Positions 16,441 through 25,405 of a DNA stretch of 64,000 nt are shown one piece after another. Both the position numbers and the translations under genes were made by a program. Position 1 is the stretch's first letter, and every line of letters begins with the position of its first letter. The notes under the pieces were generated by a model that saw only the letters and a list, made by a program, of their open reading frames with translations, was not told the DNA's origin and ran no database searches. This DNA is from JAGWBD01 sp965220615 (lineage in GTDB: Bacteria > Chloroflexota > Anaerolineae > Aggregatilineales > Phototrophicaceae): NCBI GenBank assembly GCA_965220615.1, contig CBDCQL010000002.1:744001-808000 (forward strand). Direction: 5' to 3'.

Positions 16441-18884
16441 CCGGCTACTCCTGATTCAACGGTAGCCGGCACTGGCGTCTCCTCCGCTTCCACGCTGGCG
16501 GACGGCATGTGTCCGTTTGCGGGCGGCAGCAACACCAGGTCAATGACCTGCTTCATGGAATCGACCAGGTGAATGCGAAGACTGCGTCGCAAACGTTTGG
16601 GCACATCGACGAGGTCCTTGCGGTTGCTGGTCGGCAAAATGACGTCCGAAAGCCCCGCGCGACGGGCAGCCATCAGTTTCTCGCGTACGCCACCGACCGG
16701 CAGCACCTTGCCGCGCAGCGTGATTTCGCCGGTCATACCGAATTCGGGCCGTACGGGACGCTCGGTCATGGCCGATACCAGCGCGGTCGCCAGCGTGATG
16801 CCGGCGGAAGGCCCTTCCTTGGGGACCGCGCCCTCGGGCACGTGCACGTGGATGTCGGTCTGCTCAAGGTCTTCAGCCGGGAAAACGAACATGTTCGAAA
16901 GCGACCGCACGTGACTGAGCGCTGTCTGGGCCGATTCCTGCATGACGTCGCCCAGGTTTCCGGTCATGGTCAGGCTGCCCTTGCCAGGCAAGAGGGAAAC
17001 TTCGAAAATCGCGATGTCGCCGCCGCCCAGTGTCCAGACGAGGCCGGTCGCCATGCCCAGAGAAGGGCCGTCCAGGGCCCGTGTGCCCAAAAAATGGGGC
17101 GGCCCCAGCCAGCGGGAAACCATGCCGGCATTGATGCGCGCCGGATGCGGCCGCTCTTCGGCGACCATACGCGCCAGCTTGCGGTTGATGTTGGCGATCT
17201 CGCGATTCAGATTGCGAACGCCGGCTTCCCAGGTGTAATCGCGAATGATGGTCTGCAGGGCCGATTGTTCGAGGCGAATGCCACGTTCCTCCAGCCCGTG
17301 CCTGGCGAACTGCCTGGGGATGAGAAACTGTCGCGCGATGTCGATTTTTTCTTCTTCAAGGTAGCCTGGAAATTCGATGACCTCCATGCGGTCCAGCAGG
17401 GCCGGTGGCAGGGTATCCAGTTCGTTGGCGGTCGTAATGAACAACACCTGGGAGAGGTCGTAGGGCACCTCCAGGTAGTGGTCCGAAAACTTGCTGTTTT
17501 GCTCCGGGTCAAGCACTTCCAGCAGGGAATCCGCAGGGTCGCCGCGGAAGTCCATGCCCAGCTTGTCAATTTCGTCCAGCATGAAAACCGGGTTGACCGT
17601 ACCGGCGCGTTTCATGGTCTGCAGGATGCGGCCCGGCAAGGCCCCGATATAGGTGCGCCGATGCCCGCGGATTTCGGCCTCGTCGCGGACTCCGCCCAGA
17701 CTGACGCGCACAAACTTGCGGCCCAGCGCCCGGGCAATACTTTCTCCCAGAGAAGTCTTGCCGACCCCAGGTGGCCCCACGAAACAAAGGACCGGACTTT
17801 CCATGCGTTTGCCCGCCAGCTTGCGCACGGCTATTGCTTCAAGGATGCGGTCCTTTACCCGCGGCAAACCGTAGTGACCGGTATCCAGCACAACCCGGGC
17901 ATGGCTGACGTCGAGGTTGTCCTCACTTGTCTGGCTCCACGGGAGCGAGATGATCCAGTCGACCCAGGTGCGCAGGATTCCGGCTTCCGGTGTGGCAGGG
18001 GGCATACTTCCCAGCCGGGCAAGCTCCTTCAGCGCGCGTTCCCGCGGCTCCGGTGGTAACTGCGCCTCTTCGATTTGCCCGCGCAGATCGGCCTGTTCCT
18101 GCTGGAAGACGTCTCCTTCACCAAGTTCACCCTGAATCACACGCAACTGTTCGCGCAGCCATATTTCACGTTGACCGCGCTCAAGTTCGTCATGTACGCG
18201 GCTGTTAAGGTCTTCCTCGATTTCCAGGGCGCCCAGTTCCTGCTGTAGCAGTTCTGTCACCTTGTCCAGACGGGTCTGCGGGACGAAGGTTTCCAGCACG
18301 TCCTGGCTGACAGCGGTTGACAGCGACAGCGACGAGGCGACCAGATCCGCCAGCCAACCGGGGTCGTCGGCGTTCAGGGCATGGAGCAACATGTCTTCCG
18401 GGATGTTGCTGTTGAGTTCCACCAGCTTGCGGAACATGTTGACGACGGCCTTCATCATCACGGGCCCGGCGTGGTCAGACGGGTGGCTGTCCTCAATCAG
18501 GCGTGCCCTGGCGTAGAGGCAGGAGTCACCCTGCCGGAATTCGACCACTTCAACTCGGCGACGGCCCTGTGCGAAAATGCTGCGGGTCTCGTCCGCCATG
18601 CGCAGCACGCGCCCAGGCGCCGATTCAGTGCCTATGCGATACAGGTCGTCCGTTTCGGGCTCCCCGTGGCCGGCGTCTCGCCGCACGAGGCCAATGACGG
18701 TCCCCAGATTGCTCCTGGAGGACTCTGCTGCCAGCAACGCCTGTCGGGTATCGAGATACAGGGTGGTGACGATTTCGGGGAAGACGGCGCCGCCCGAGAT
18801 CGGCATCACCGGGCAGGTGATCAGCCCCGCGCTGTCCGGTTGGGCGTCGCGTACACTGTAGAAATCACCCGTTTCACCAGGCAT
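16437..18884 (-). CDS. lon: ATP-dependent endopeptidase La (Lon)
   Basis: 815 aa. Domains in order are the N-terminal substrate domain starting with CPVMPISGGAVFPEIV, a coiled-coil segment, the AAA+ module (Walker A GPPGVGKTSLG, Walker B FMLDEIDKLG) and the protease domain. The latter has the catalytic Ser in KEGPSAGIT and the catalytic Lys in GGVREKLMAARRAG. It degrades misfolded and regulatory proteins in the cytoplasm. ATG at 18884 is chosen because the longer reading starts with TTG inside the promoter region; GGGAGG lies 12 bases upstream. It is first in an operon with pfkB, lysM and tolB-like genes. Confidence 0.96.
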   Translation of the reverse strand: MPGETGDFYSVRDAQPDSAGLITCPVMPISGGAVFPEIVTTLYLDTRQALLAAESSRSNLGTVIGLVRRDAGHGEPETDDLYRIGTESAPGRVLRMADETRSIFAQGRRRVEVVEFRQGDSCLYARARLIEDSHPSDHAGPVMMKAVVNMFRKLVELNSNIPEDMLLHALNADDPGWLADLVASSLSLSTAVSQDVLETFVPQTRLDKVTELLQQELGALEIEEDLNSRVHDELERGQREIWLREQLRVIQGELGEGDVFQQEQADLRGQIEEAQLPPEPRERALKELARLGSMPPATPEAGILRTWVDWIISLPWSQTSEDNLDVSHARVVLDTGHYGLPRVKDRILEAIAVRKLAGKRMESPVLCFVGPPGVGKTSLGESIARALGRKFVRVSLGGVRDEAEIRGHRRTYIGALPGRILQTMKRAGTVNPVFMLDEIDKLGMDFRGDPADSLLEVLDPEQNSKFSDHYLEVPYDLSQVLFITTANELDTLPPALLDRMEVIEFPGYLEEEKIDIARQFLIPRQFARHGLEERGIRLEQSALQTIIRDYTWEAGVRNLNREIANINRKLARMVAEERPHPARINAGMVSRWLGPPHFLGTRALDGPSLGMATGLVWTLGGGDIAIFEVSLLPGKGSLTMTGNLGDVMQESAQTALSHVRSLSNMFVFPAEDLEQTDIHVHVPEGAVPKEGPSAGITLATALVSAMTERPVRPEFGMTGEITLRGKVLPVGGVREKLMAARRAGLSDVILPTSNRKDLVDVPKRLRRSLRIHLVDSMKQVIDLVLLPPANGHMPSASVEAEETPVPATVESGVAG

Positions 18885-18919
18885 GAAGCGCGTCGACCTC
18901 CCGGGGCAATGGTGCAAAT

Positions 18920-18948
18920 ATTCTACCCTGGCCCCTGTGACGGGTAAA
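18920..18948 (-). promoter_or_regulatory. Promoter of lon
   Basis: TTTACC (18943-18948), exactly 17 bases, then TAGAAT (18920-18925), read on the minus strand. Matches are 4/6 and 5/6 to sigma-70 consensus. The predicted leader is about 30 bases and contains GGGAGG. No heat-shock CIRCE or HrcA-type repeat is visible here. Confidence 0.6.
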
Positions 18949-19064
18949 GCACAGCGCCACCCCGACCGCCCTGACCGGCCGTGGTACAGAGGCTCTTGAT
19001 TGACTTGACACAGGGACGCCCGCCAGGCCAGACTGGTGCGATTGTAGCGGGGGAAGGCGCAAGC

Positions 19065-20438
19065 ATGCGGGTTGTGTTGCTGCTGGCCGTGGTCGCCGGC
19101 GCCGCTGCCGTGTTGGTGATTGGCCAGGCGCTGGTCAGGCCCGACCTGCCACTCATCGGCGAGGCAGCCTTTTCAGCCACGCGCATCAGTCCCAACGCAG
19201 ACGGCAGGGACGACGTCGCCCTTTTTAAGTACAACCTCTCCCGCAACGCTCTGATCACACTGCAATTTGAAGGCGAGGGCGGCTCCCTCTACACCTTTCG
19301 GAGGGACGAGCCCCGCCCCAGGGGGGATTACTCGGTCGCATTTGGCGGCGTGGTGGATGGCTGGGTCCGGCCTGACGAAGCGCTGACATTCGACGTGCTG
19401 CGTCGCCTGTTGCCCGATGGTGATTACACCTGGCGCTTGCTGGCGGCAGAAAGTGATGGCGACGCAAGGGACGAGCGGAGCGGTGTCCTGACCATTGAGG
19501 ATGCGGACTCGCCATTGCCGGTCATCAGCACTTTCACTGTGTGGCCTGACGTTTTCACCCCGAATCAGGATGGCATCAGCGATCGCACGGAAATCAACGT
19601 CTATCTGGAAAAAGGGGCCCAACTGAAGGTCTGGTTGCTGGGCGGTGACGGGCAAAGGATCTACGTGGCGCCGCGCAAGGAAGGCCGCAAACCAGGCGAA
19701 GCCGGCCGCCACATCTTCGATTACGAAGGCGGTGTCGACCTCGGTGCCGATCCGCCGCCAGATGGCACCTACGAGGTGGTGGCGCGTGCCGTGGATGACG
19801 AGGGCCAGGTCGTTGAACAGCGGGCGCAATTGACCCTGCGCAATGGCGGCAAGCCGCTGGCGGAGATCGTGCCACAATCGGTCGGGGTCGACGTGGCCTT
19901 CGCCGTGCAGCCTTGGGACCATCGCTATCTGACCAGTGTCGCCCGGCCTGGCGCCCTGCTTGAAGTGCCCGAAAATGTGCAGGACAACCGCTTGACTGCG
20001 CTAACCCTTCGGATTCGGGAAGAGATGCTTGTGTTCCGGCTGACGGTCGAAAACTACAGTGAAGTGCCACTGCGGACGACCGGCCCGCCTCCGGGCACGG
20101 TTTACCAGCAGGACCAACGCGCGGCCACGCTAAACGCCTTCGATGAATCCGGAGCATGGCGTGTGGGCATCGACTGCACGACTGCCGAGACGGATTATCC
20201 CTGGCGTTGGGCGCTGGGCACGGACAGCGATCTTTACGAAGAATTCGACCCGGACAGCGGCAACACCTACAGCTTTCTGCCACCTGGAGAACAGGTTGTT
20301 GTCTGGGGCGGCATTCGCTTCAATCATATTGAGGACCGCAACCCGCAGAACTGCTGGGCGGGCCTCATTCACGAGGACGTAGAGGTTAGCATCCGCAATC
20401 GCAACGTCGGCAGCCGAGAGATTGAGCTGGTGGAGTGA
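19065..20438 (+). CDS. Extracytoplasmic protein with FlgD-type Ig-like domain and BsuPI-like C-terminal region
   Basis: 457 aa from ATG at 19065, with GGGGGAAGG seven bases upstream. A single N-terminal hydrophobic segment (VVLLLAVVAGAAAVLVIG) anchors or exports it. Two similar modules start with FSATRISPNADGRDDVALFKYNLSR-like and FTVWPDVFTPNQDGISDRTEINVYLEKGAQ-like stretches; SPNxDGxxD is the hallmark of FlgD Ig-like/CHU_C domains. The last ~150 residues (LRIREEMLVFRLTVENYSE, GEQVVVWGGIRF) resemble BsuPI-type beta-sandwiches. It is probably an envelope structural or binding protein. GTGA overlap with the following glycosyltransferase gene suggests coupled synthesis. Confidence 0.75.
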   Translation: MRVVLLLAVVAGAAAVLVIGQALVRPDLPLIGEAAFSATRISPNADGRDDVALFKYNLSRNALITLQFEGEGGSLYTFRRDEPRPRGDYSVAFGGVVDGWVRPDEALTFDVLRRLLPDGDYTWRLLAAESDGDARDERSGVLTIEDADSPLPVISTFTVWPDVFTPNQDGISDRTEINVYLEKGAQLKVWLLGGDGQRIYVAPRKEGRKPGEAGRHIFDYEGGVDLGADPPPDGTYEVVARAVDDEGQVVEQRAQLTLRNGGKPLAEIVPQSVGVDVAFAVQPWDHRYLTSVARPGALLEVPENVQDNRLTALTLRIREEMLVFRLTVENYSEVPLRTTGPPPGTVYQQDQRAATLNAFDESGAWRVGIDCTTAETDYPWRWALGTDSDLYEEFDPDSGNTYSFLPPGEQVVVWGGIRFNHIEDRNPQNCWAGLIHEDVEVSIRNRNVGSREIELVE

Positions 20439-21412
20439 ACAACGATCCTGCCCCAGGTCAACAGTCTGCGCCGGACCTGGCCGTGGTGCTGGTCACCTGG
20501 AACGTTCGTGACCTGGCGCTGGATGCGCTGGATACGTTGTACGCTGACCTTAAAGCCCATGGGCCTGCCGACAGCCAGGTCTGGGTCGTGGACAACGCCT
20601 CGCAGGACGGCACGGTGGAAGCCATTGCGCGCCGCTTCCCGCAGGTGCAATTGTTGGCCAGCGAGGAAAACCTGGGGTTCGCCGCTGGCAACAACCTCGC
20701 CATGCGCGCCATGGGATTCGGTCGTCCGTCGGGCAATGGCTTGCCACGCGCCGTCTACCTGCTCAATCCGGATACGCAAAGCTCTGCAGGCGCGACCAGC
20801 ACGCTCTACGAGGCCCTGGTCGGCACGCAAGGTGTAGGCCTGGTGGGGGCGCAACTCCGTTACGAAGATGGCAGTTTTCAGCATTCGGCCTTCATGTTTC
20901 CCGGCCTGCGCCAGTTGTGGGCAGAGTTCTTCCCTCTGCCAGGTCGTCTGATTGAAGGACGATTCAACGGGCGTTACCCTCGCAGCCGTTATGCTGCCGG
21001 CAGGCCCTTTCGCATCGATTTCCCTCTTGGCGCCACCATGATGCTGAGGCGCGAGGCCATTGAGACAACGGGGTTGTTTGACGAGGAATTCGCGCTTTAC
21101 TGCGAGGAGATTGACTGGGCCTGGCGCATTCGCAAGGCTGGCTGGCAGATCCTCTGCGTGCCCGCAGCGCGGGTCACGCACCTGGAAGGACGCAGCAGCG
21201 CCCAGGCGCGCCCCGAAAGTTTCCTCAAGCTTTGGCGCAGTCGCGCGCGTCTTTTTCGAAAGCACTACCCGCCCTGGCGTGAGCGCCTGGCGCGGAGGCT
21301 GACTGTCCTGGGGCTGCAATGGCGCCTGAGGCACGAGAAACGCGATACTGAGTTGGCAGAAGTTTACCGGACTCTGATCGGAGAGCTGCGGGCCGGAGTA
21401 GATTCACGGTGA
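20435..21412 (+). CDS. Glycosyltransferase family 2, rhamnosyltransferase-like
   Basis: 325 aa with GTG start inside the preceding stop. It is a GT-A fold: VVLVTWNVRDL at the start, VVDNASQDGTVEAIARRFPQV, NLGFAAGNNLA, the DxD-type motif LLNPDT, and acceptor-site DEEFALYCEEIDWAWRIRKAGW. This signature (GFAAGNN, LNPD, EEIDWAWR) is that of WsaF/WbbL-like transferases that add sugars to lipid-linked glycans. It has no membrane domain. It overlaps the next GT2 gene by 4 bases. Confidence 0.88.
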   Translation: MNNDPAPGQQSAPDLAVVLVTWNVRDLALDALDTLYADLKAHGPADSQVWVVDNASQDGTVEAIARRFPQVQLLASEENLGFAAGNNLAMRAMGFGRPSGNGLPRAVYLLNPDTQSSAGATSTLYEALVGTQGVGLVGAQLRYEDGSFQHSAFMFPGLRQLWAEFFPLPGRLIEGRFNGRYPRSRYAAGRPFRIDFPLGATMMLRREAIETTGLFDEEFALYCEEIDWAWRIRKAGWQILCVPAARVTHLEGRSSAQARPESFLKLWRSRARLFRKHYPPWRERLARRLTVLGLQWRLRHEKRDTELAEVYRTLIGELRAGVDSR

Positions 21413-22197
21413 AGCAGGGGCAGGGCCTCGTAGCGGTCGTTCTCACGTTCAACGAGGCGCGCCACATACGGGAATGTCTCGACTGTCTGGACTTTGCTGA
21501 CCAGGTGCTGGTGCTGGATTCTTTCAGCAGCGATGGAACTCCCGAACTCGCCAGGGATGCCGGCGCGCGCGTGGAACAGCGTCGCTTCCGAGACTATGCC
21601 GACCAGCGGAATTACGCGCTTGAATTGCTCCGTGACGAAGCTGACCACGTGCTGTTTGTCGATGCCGACGAACGCGTGCGGCCAGAGCTGGCAACGGAAA
21701 TACAGGCCGCGTTATCTGCCTGGCCCGGTGGGACTGCCTGGCGCATTCCCCGCCACAACATCATTTTTGGTCGTCTGACCCTGCACGCCGGCTGGTTTCC
21801 GGACTATCAGACGCGTCTGCTGAAAGGCGGCTGCGTGCGCTATGACCCGGAACGACCGGTGCATGAACTGGTGCAGCTTGAAGAAGAGCCTGGCACTCTG
21901 GAGCAACCCCTGTTGCATTACAACTACGATTCCCTGCGTCAGTTCATGCGCAAACAGCGGGACTACAGCGAGCGGGCCGCGGGGATGCGACATGCGCAGG
22001 GCGAACAGGCGTCGCTGCGAGACCTGTTTCTGCAACCTTTGCACCACTTTCGCTGGCGCTACGTCACCCTGCAGGGTTACCGCGAGGGCTGGCACGGACT
22101 GCGACTGTGCCTGTTGATGGCCTGGTATGAATTCCAGACCATTCGTCGGCTGCGCGGCCTCGCCCGTCAGGGCGTGATCGGCACCAGCAGGCCGTAG
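21409..22197 (+). CDS. Glycosyltransferase family 2, WaaE/KdtX-like
   Basis: 262 aa, GTG start. AVVLTFNEARHIRECLDCL, then VLVLDSFSSDGTPELA, the ADQRNYAL motif and FVDADERVRPEL define the WaaE (beta-1,4-glucosyltransferase) type of GT2. The C-terminal part contains QRDYSERAAGMRHAQG and a basic tail. It probably acts with the preceding enzyme on a cell-surface glycan. Its last 31 bases overlap the 3' end of the convergent hpf gene. Confidence 0.87.
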   Translation: MKQGQGLVAVVLTFNEARHIRECLDCLDFADQVLVLDSFSSDGTPELARDAGARVEQRRFRDYADQRNYALELLRDEADHVLFVDADERVRPELATEIQAALSAWPGGTAWRIPRHNIIFGRLTLHAGWFPDYQTRLLKGGCVRYDPERPVHELVQLEEEPGTLEQPLLHYNYDSLRQFMRKQRDYSERAAGMRHAQGEQASLRDLFLQPLHHFRWRYVTLQGYREGWHGLRLCLLMAWYEFQTIRRLRGLARQGVIGTSRP

Positions 22198-22766
22198 TCT
22201 CCCTTGCGGCGCCGGTAAAGCACGTTGATGATTTGTGTGTCCGCGTTGTAAAACATGAAAAAGTCGTGGTCCAGCAGTTCCATTTGTTCAATGGCCTCGA
22301 GTTCAGACATCGGTTGGAGTTCGACGTCCTTGCGGCGGGCGATTGGCAATCCAGCCTGGTCTTCCCCGGCAGTGGAGAAATCAAACTGGAAATCACCAAC
22401 ATCCGGAATGTCCTCGGCGAGAGACAACTCCTCGACGGTGGCGACAAAGCGGTCCCGCCCACGACGTTTTCGTTTACCCTTGAAGCGCTGAATCTGTCGA
22501 TACAGCTTGCCTACGGCGCCATCGATGGCAATGCGGATCTCGCCCTCCGCCTTTTCCTCGGCGCGCAGGATGGCGCCACGCTCATGTCGCAGCGTTATCT
22601 GGGCGCTTACGCGATCGCTGCCGCGCCGCGTATGCTCATGGGACAGATCCACTTCTACAATTTGAATACGCGGCAAGTAGCGGTCCAGCCGGCCCAGCTT
22701 TTTGAGCGTGTACTGTTCCAGTTCGTCACTGATCCGGACGTTGCTGCCTTCGATTCTTACATCCAT
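22167..22766 (-). CDS. hpf: Ribosome hibernation-promoting factor, long form
   Basis: 199 aa from ATG at 22766 with GGAGGA eight bases upstream. The N-terminal RaiA/HPF fold (VRISDELEQYTLKKLGRLDRYLP ..., ISAQITLR-like VSAQITLRHERGAILRAEEKAEGEI) binds the 30S decoding site. The C-terminal dimerisation domain (LDHDFFMFYNADTQIINVLYRRRKGDYGLLVPI) marks the long form that produces 100S dimers in resting cells. It overlaps the comF stop by 10 bases and is co-transcribed with it. Confidence 0.94.
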   Translation of the reverse strand: MDVRIEGSNVRISDELEQYTLKKLGRLDRYLPRIQIVEVDLSHEHTRRGSDRVSAQITLRHERGAILRAEEKAEGEIRIAIDGAVGKLYRQIQRFKGKRKRRGRDRFVATVEELSLAEDIPDVGDFQFDFSTAGEDQAGLPIARRKDVELQPMSELEAIEQMELLDHDFFMFYNADTQIINVLYRRRKGDYGLLVPITP

Positions 22767-23527
22767 TCCGGGGTTCCTCCGCCATGCTTTGCCGGTGAAA
22801 CTGCTTTCGTCACGGTCAGGCCAAAGACCGATCGGGCGCCCCCTGCCGTGAGCGCGCGGGCGCATTCGCCCAGTGTGGCGCCTGTCGTGTAGACGTCATC
22901 AACCAGTAGCAGGTCGTGGCCCTTAATCCGACTTCTGTTGACCGCAAAGGCGTTGCTGACGTTTTCCACTCTTTGCCGACGAGTCAACCCAACCTGGGCC
23001 CGTGTGTTGCCTGTCCTGTACAGGGCGTCATCCGCCAGGGGGATACAAAGATCCTGCGCCAGGGCCTCTCCAAGCAACCTGGTCTGATTGTAGCCACGTT
23101 CCCTTTCGCGGGAGGGATGGAGCGGCACCGGCACCAGGAAATCAGGTTCCCACTGCAAACTTGCAACCAATGCTGCAAGTCGCTTCCCAAGCGGCCAGGC
23201 AAGTTTCGTTGCACTTTCATATTTGAGGGCGAGCAGTGCCTGACGCAAAAGGCCCTCGTGGTCCCCACTGCTGGCAAGTGCGGCAAACGGGCCCTGCGCG
23301 CGGGTCTGCCGGGCGGGGAAGGGAATGGCATCCAGTTGCTCCTGACATTCCTCGCACCAGATCGTGTCGACGCGCTGGCAGCCGGCGCAGCGGGGCGGAA
23401 ACAGTAACTCGAGACCCACGTCCAGCAATTGACGCAGTTGCCGGATTAAAAGCGCGCTGCGCCTGGGAGGGGCCAGGTGTGAACCAAAGGTCCGCTCCGG
23501 TTCGTAAATCCCGCGAGGCTGGTTCAT
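22757..23527 (-). CDS. comF: ComF-family phosphoribosyltransferase-like protein
   Basis: 256 aa. A four-cysteine zinc module, CAGC ... CEEC at about residues 47-62, precedes the PRTase domain. That domain has VPVPLHPSRERERGYNQ and the PRPP loop LLLVDDVYTTGATL near residue 215. In competent bacteria ComF supports DNA uptake; elsewhere its substrate is unknown. It is immediately upstream of hpf (10-base overlap). YifB/ComM is the only other competence-linked homologue in the window. Confidence 0.9.
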   Translation of the reverse strand: MNQPRGIYEPERTFGSHLAPPRRSALLIRQLRQLLDVGLELLFPPRCAGCQRVDTIWCEECQEQLDAIPFPARQTRAQGPFAALASSGDHEGLLRQALLALKYESATKLAWPLGKRLAALVASLQWEPDFLVPVPLHPSRERERGYNQTRLLGEALAQDLCIPLADDALYRTGNTRAQVGLTRRQRVENVSNAFAVNRSRIKGHDLLLVDDVYTTGATLGECARALTAGGARSVFGLTVTKAVSPAKHGGGTPEWM

Positions 23528-23589
23528 AATTGGCAGTATAGTCCTCTGTTGCCGTGGCTGGCAACTGGCCGGGGAAGGGCTACTTGCCC

Positions 23590-24366
23590 ATGATCAGGGT
23601 GGAAGACGCGGGACTGGCCTGGTACCGTTTTGACAGTTGGCCCCAATTGAATCACGGCGTCTTCACGCGCAGGGGTGGCTGCAGTCCACCGCCCTGGGAG
23701 TCCCTCAACACGGGTGGCAATATTGGTGATGAACCCCGCAACGTTCGCCAGAATCACGAACGAATCTTTGACGCGCTGGCCGTCAATGAAAAACGCGCCT
23801 GCACGGTCTGGCAGGTCCACAGCGCGGACATTGTGCTGGCGCAGGGCCCGGTGCGCAATCGACGCTGGCTGGCGAAGGCGGACGGGATGCTGACCGCCGA
23901 ACCGGACACGCCACTGGTCATGCGATTTGCGGACTGCGTGCCCCTGTTATTTTACGATCCCGTGCGTCGGGTCATCGGAATGGCGCATGCCGGCTGGCGT
24001 GGGACTGTGCAGGACATCGCCGGGCGCATGGTGGATCTGATGGCGAACGCCTGGGGCTGCCGACCGGAAGACATCGAGGCGGGTATCGGTCCTTCCATCG
24101 GGCGGAACTGTTATCAGGTGGGGGAAGAAGTGGTCGAGGCTGTGGAGCATTGTTGTGGCACCCTGGAGGGCCTGGTACAGCGGGACCCGGCGGATGGCAG
24201 CGCCTGGCTGGACCTCTGGGCCTGTAACCGTCTGTTGCTGGAACGGGCAGGTGTACGACAAATCGAACTCGCCGGGCTCTGTACCGCCAGCCATCTGGAC
24301 GAGTTTTATTCGCATCGCGCGGAAGGTGGGCGCACCGGACGCTTTTGTACTGTAATGACCTTATGA
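23590..24366 (+). CDS. pgeF: Multicopper-like purine nucleoside phosphorylase / peptidoglycan editing factor (YfiH/YlmD)
   Basis: 258 aa. LNHGVFTRRGGCS, then VWQVHSADI, MRFADCVPLLFYDPVRRVIGMAHAGWRGT and a late RNCYQVGEEV are the DUF152/YfiH signature; the His and Cys residues in these blocks bind the metal. Family members phosphorolyse purine nucleosides, and E. coli PgeF corrects mis-incorporated serine in peptidoglycan. Start at 23590 has GGGAAGGG about ten bases upstream. ATGA overlap with yggS gives the ylmD-ylmE order known from cell-division clusters. Confidence 0.9.
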   Translation: MIRVEDAGLAWYRFDSWPQLNHGVFTRRGGCSPPPWESLNTGGNIGDEPRNVRQNHERIFDALAVNEKRACTVWQVHSADIVLAQGPVRNRRWLAKADGMLTAEPDTPLVMRFADCVPLLFYDPVRRVIGMAHAGWRGTVQDIAGRMVDLMANAWGCRPEDIEAGIGPSIGRNCYQVGEEVVEAVEHCCGTLEGLVQRDPADGSAWLDLWACNRLLLERAGVRQIELAGLCTASHLDEFYSHRAEGGRTGRFCTVMTL

Positions 24367-25097
24367 GCATTGCTGCCAATATCGAACGCATCCGGGAGCA
24401 GATCGATGCGGCCTGCAAACGGGTTGGACGCGACCCCTCTGGCGTCACCTTGCTGGCGGTGTGCAAGCAACAATCGCCTGAGGCAGTTTGCGCGGCAGCA
24501 GCAGCAGGTTTGCGACATTTTGGCGAAAATCGCGTAGAAGAAGCTGTAGCGAAAATCCCGCAAGTGCAGCACTGCGTTACGGAACCGGTCGTCTGGCACA
24601 TGGTGGGTCATATCCAGAGTCGCAAGGCGAGGCGGGTGCCCGGGTTGTTCCACGTGGTTCATGCAGTGGACAGGGTAAGGCTGGCGCGTCGCCTGTCAGC
24701 GTTGATGGGCGAGCGGGGCGACACGCTGGAAGTGTTGCTTGAGATCAACGTTAGCGGTGAGGCCAGCAAGGCCGGTTTCCATGCCCATGGCTGGCAGGAG
24801 AATACGGAACTGCGCGCCAGCCTTTGGCAGGACTGCGAAGCGATAATGGCCTTGCCTGGACTGCGGGTGACAGGCCTGATGACGATGGCGCCAATTGTCT
24901 CCGAAATGGAAGCAACGCGACCGGTCTTCAGACAGTTGGCGGCATTGCGGGTGGCGCTTGCCAGGGATTTCCGCGTGCCCTTGCCGGAACTGAGTATGGG
25001 AATGACGGAGGATTTCCCCGTCGCAGTTGAAGAGGGCGCGACCATCGTTCGAATTGGCCGGGCCATTTTCGGACCCCGCCGGGAGTATGAAAAATGA
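24363..25097 (+). CDS. yggS: YggS-family PLP-homeostasis protein
   Basis: 244 aa. The PLP-binding Lys lies in LLAVCKQQSPEAV near residue 34, and the barrel segments FGENRVEEAVAK, VWHMVGHIQSRKARRV, VLLEINVSGEASKAGFH, GLMTMAP and LSMGMTEDFPVAVEEGATIVRIGRAIFG follow in the usual order. It binds PLP without transaminase activity and buffers B6 vitamers. It corresponds to ylmE of Gram-positive division clusters. Overlaps both neighbours by 4 bases. Confidence 0.94.
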   Translation: MSIAANIERIREQIDAACKRVGRDPSGVTLLAVCKQQSPEAVCAAAAAGLRHFGENRVEEAVAKIPQVQHCVTEPVVWHMVGHIQSRKARRVPGLFHVVHAVDRVRLARRLSALMGERGDTLEVLLEINVSGEASKAGFHAHGWQENTELRASLWQDCEAIMALPGLRVTGLMTMAPIVSEMEATRPVFRQLAALRVALARDFRVPLPELSMGMTEDFPVAVEEGATIVRIGRAIFGPRREYEK

Positions 25098-25348
25098 GCT
25101 CGATTGGTGATCTGCTGGCACAGTTGCTACAAATCTATCAGTTGGTATTGCTGGCGCGCGTTTTGCTCAGTTGGTTCCCGGACATTGATCGCAGCAATGC
25201 GATCGTCCAGTTCCTGTTTGACGTGACGGAGCCCGTGCTTGAACCGGTCCGGCGACGTCTGCCCCGTGGCTCCACCATCGATTTCAGTCCACTGGTGGTG
25301 TTTTTCGGAATATCTGTGTTGTCGATGGTTATTCGTGCCATTTTTTGA
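25094..25348 (+). CDS. yggT: YggT/YlmG-family small membrane protein
   Basis: 84 aa with two membrane segments, LLQIYQLVLLARVLLSWFP and VVFFGISVLSMVIRAIF, separated by an EPVLEPVRRRLP loop that is the family signature. YlmG/YggT proteins affect division-site or nucleoid organisation in bacteria and chloroplasts. Third gene of the pgeF-yggS-yggT unit (ATGA overlap). A SepF homologue, usual between ylmE and ylmG in Gram-positives, is absent here. Confidence 0.92.
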   Translation: MSSIGDLLAQLLQIYQLVLLARVLLSWFPDIDRSNAIVQFLFDVTEPVLEPVRRRLPRGSTIDFSPLVVFFGISVLSMVIRAIF

Positions 25349-25405
25349 CCGGGGCCAGGCGGCGCGCTCGTCTTTGCGCTGGCGGATTTCGTACGCCCGG
25401 CGGGT

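Noticed and set aside
16509..18059. Plus-strand frame of 516 codons opposite lon
   Set aside because: Shadow of lon; Walker and protease motifs are all on the other strand.
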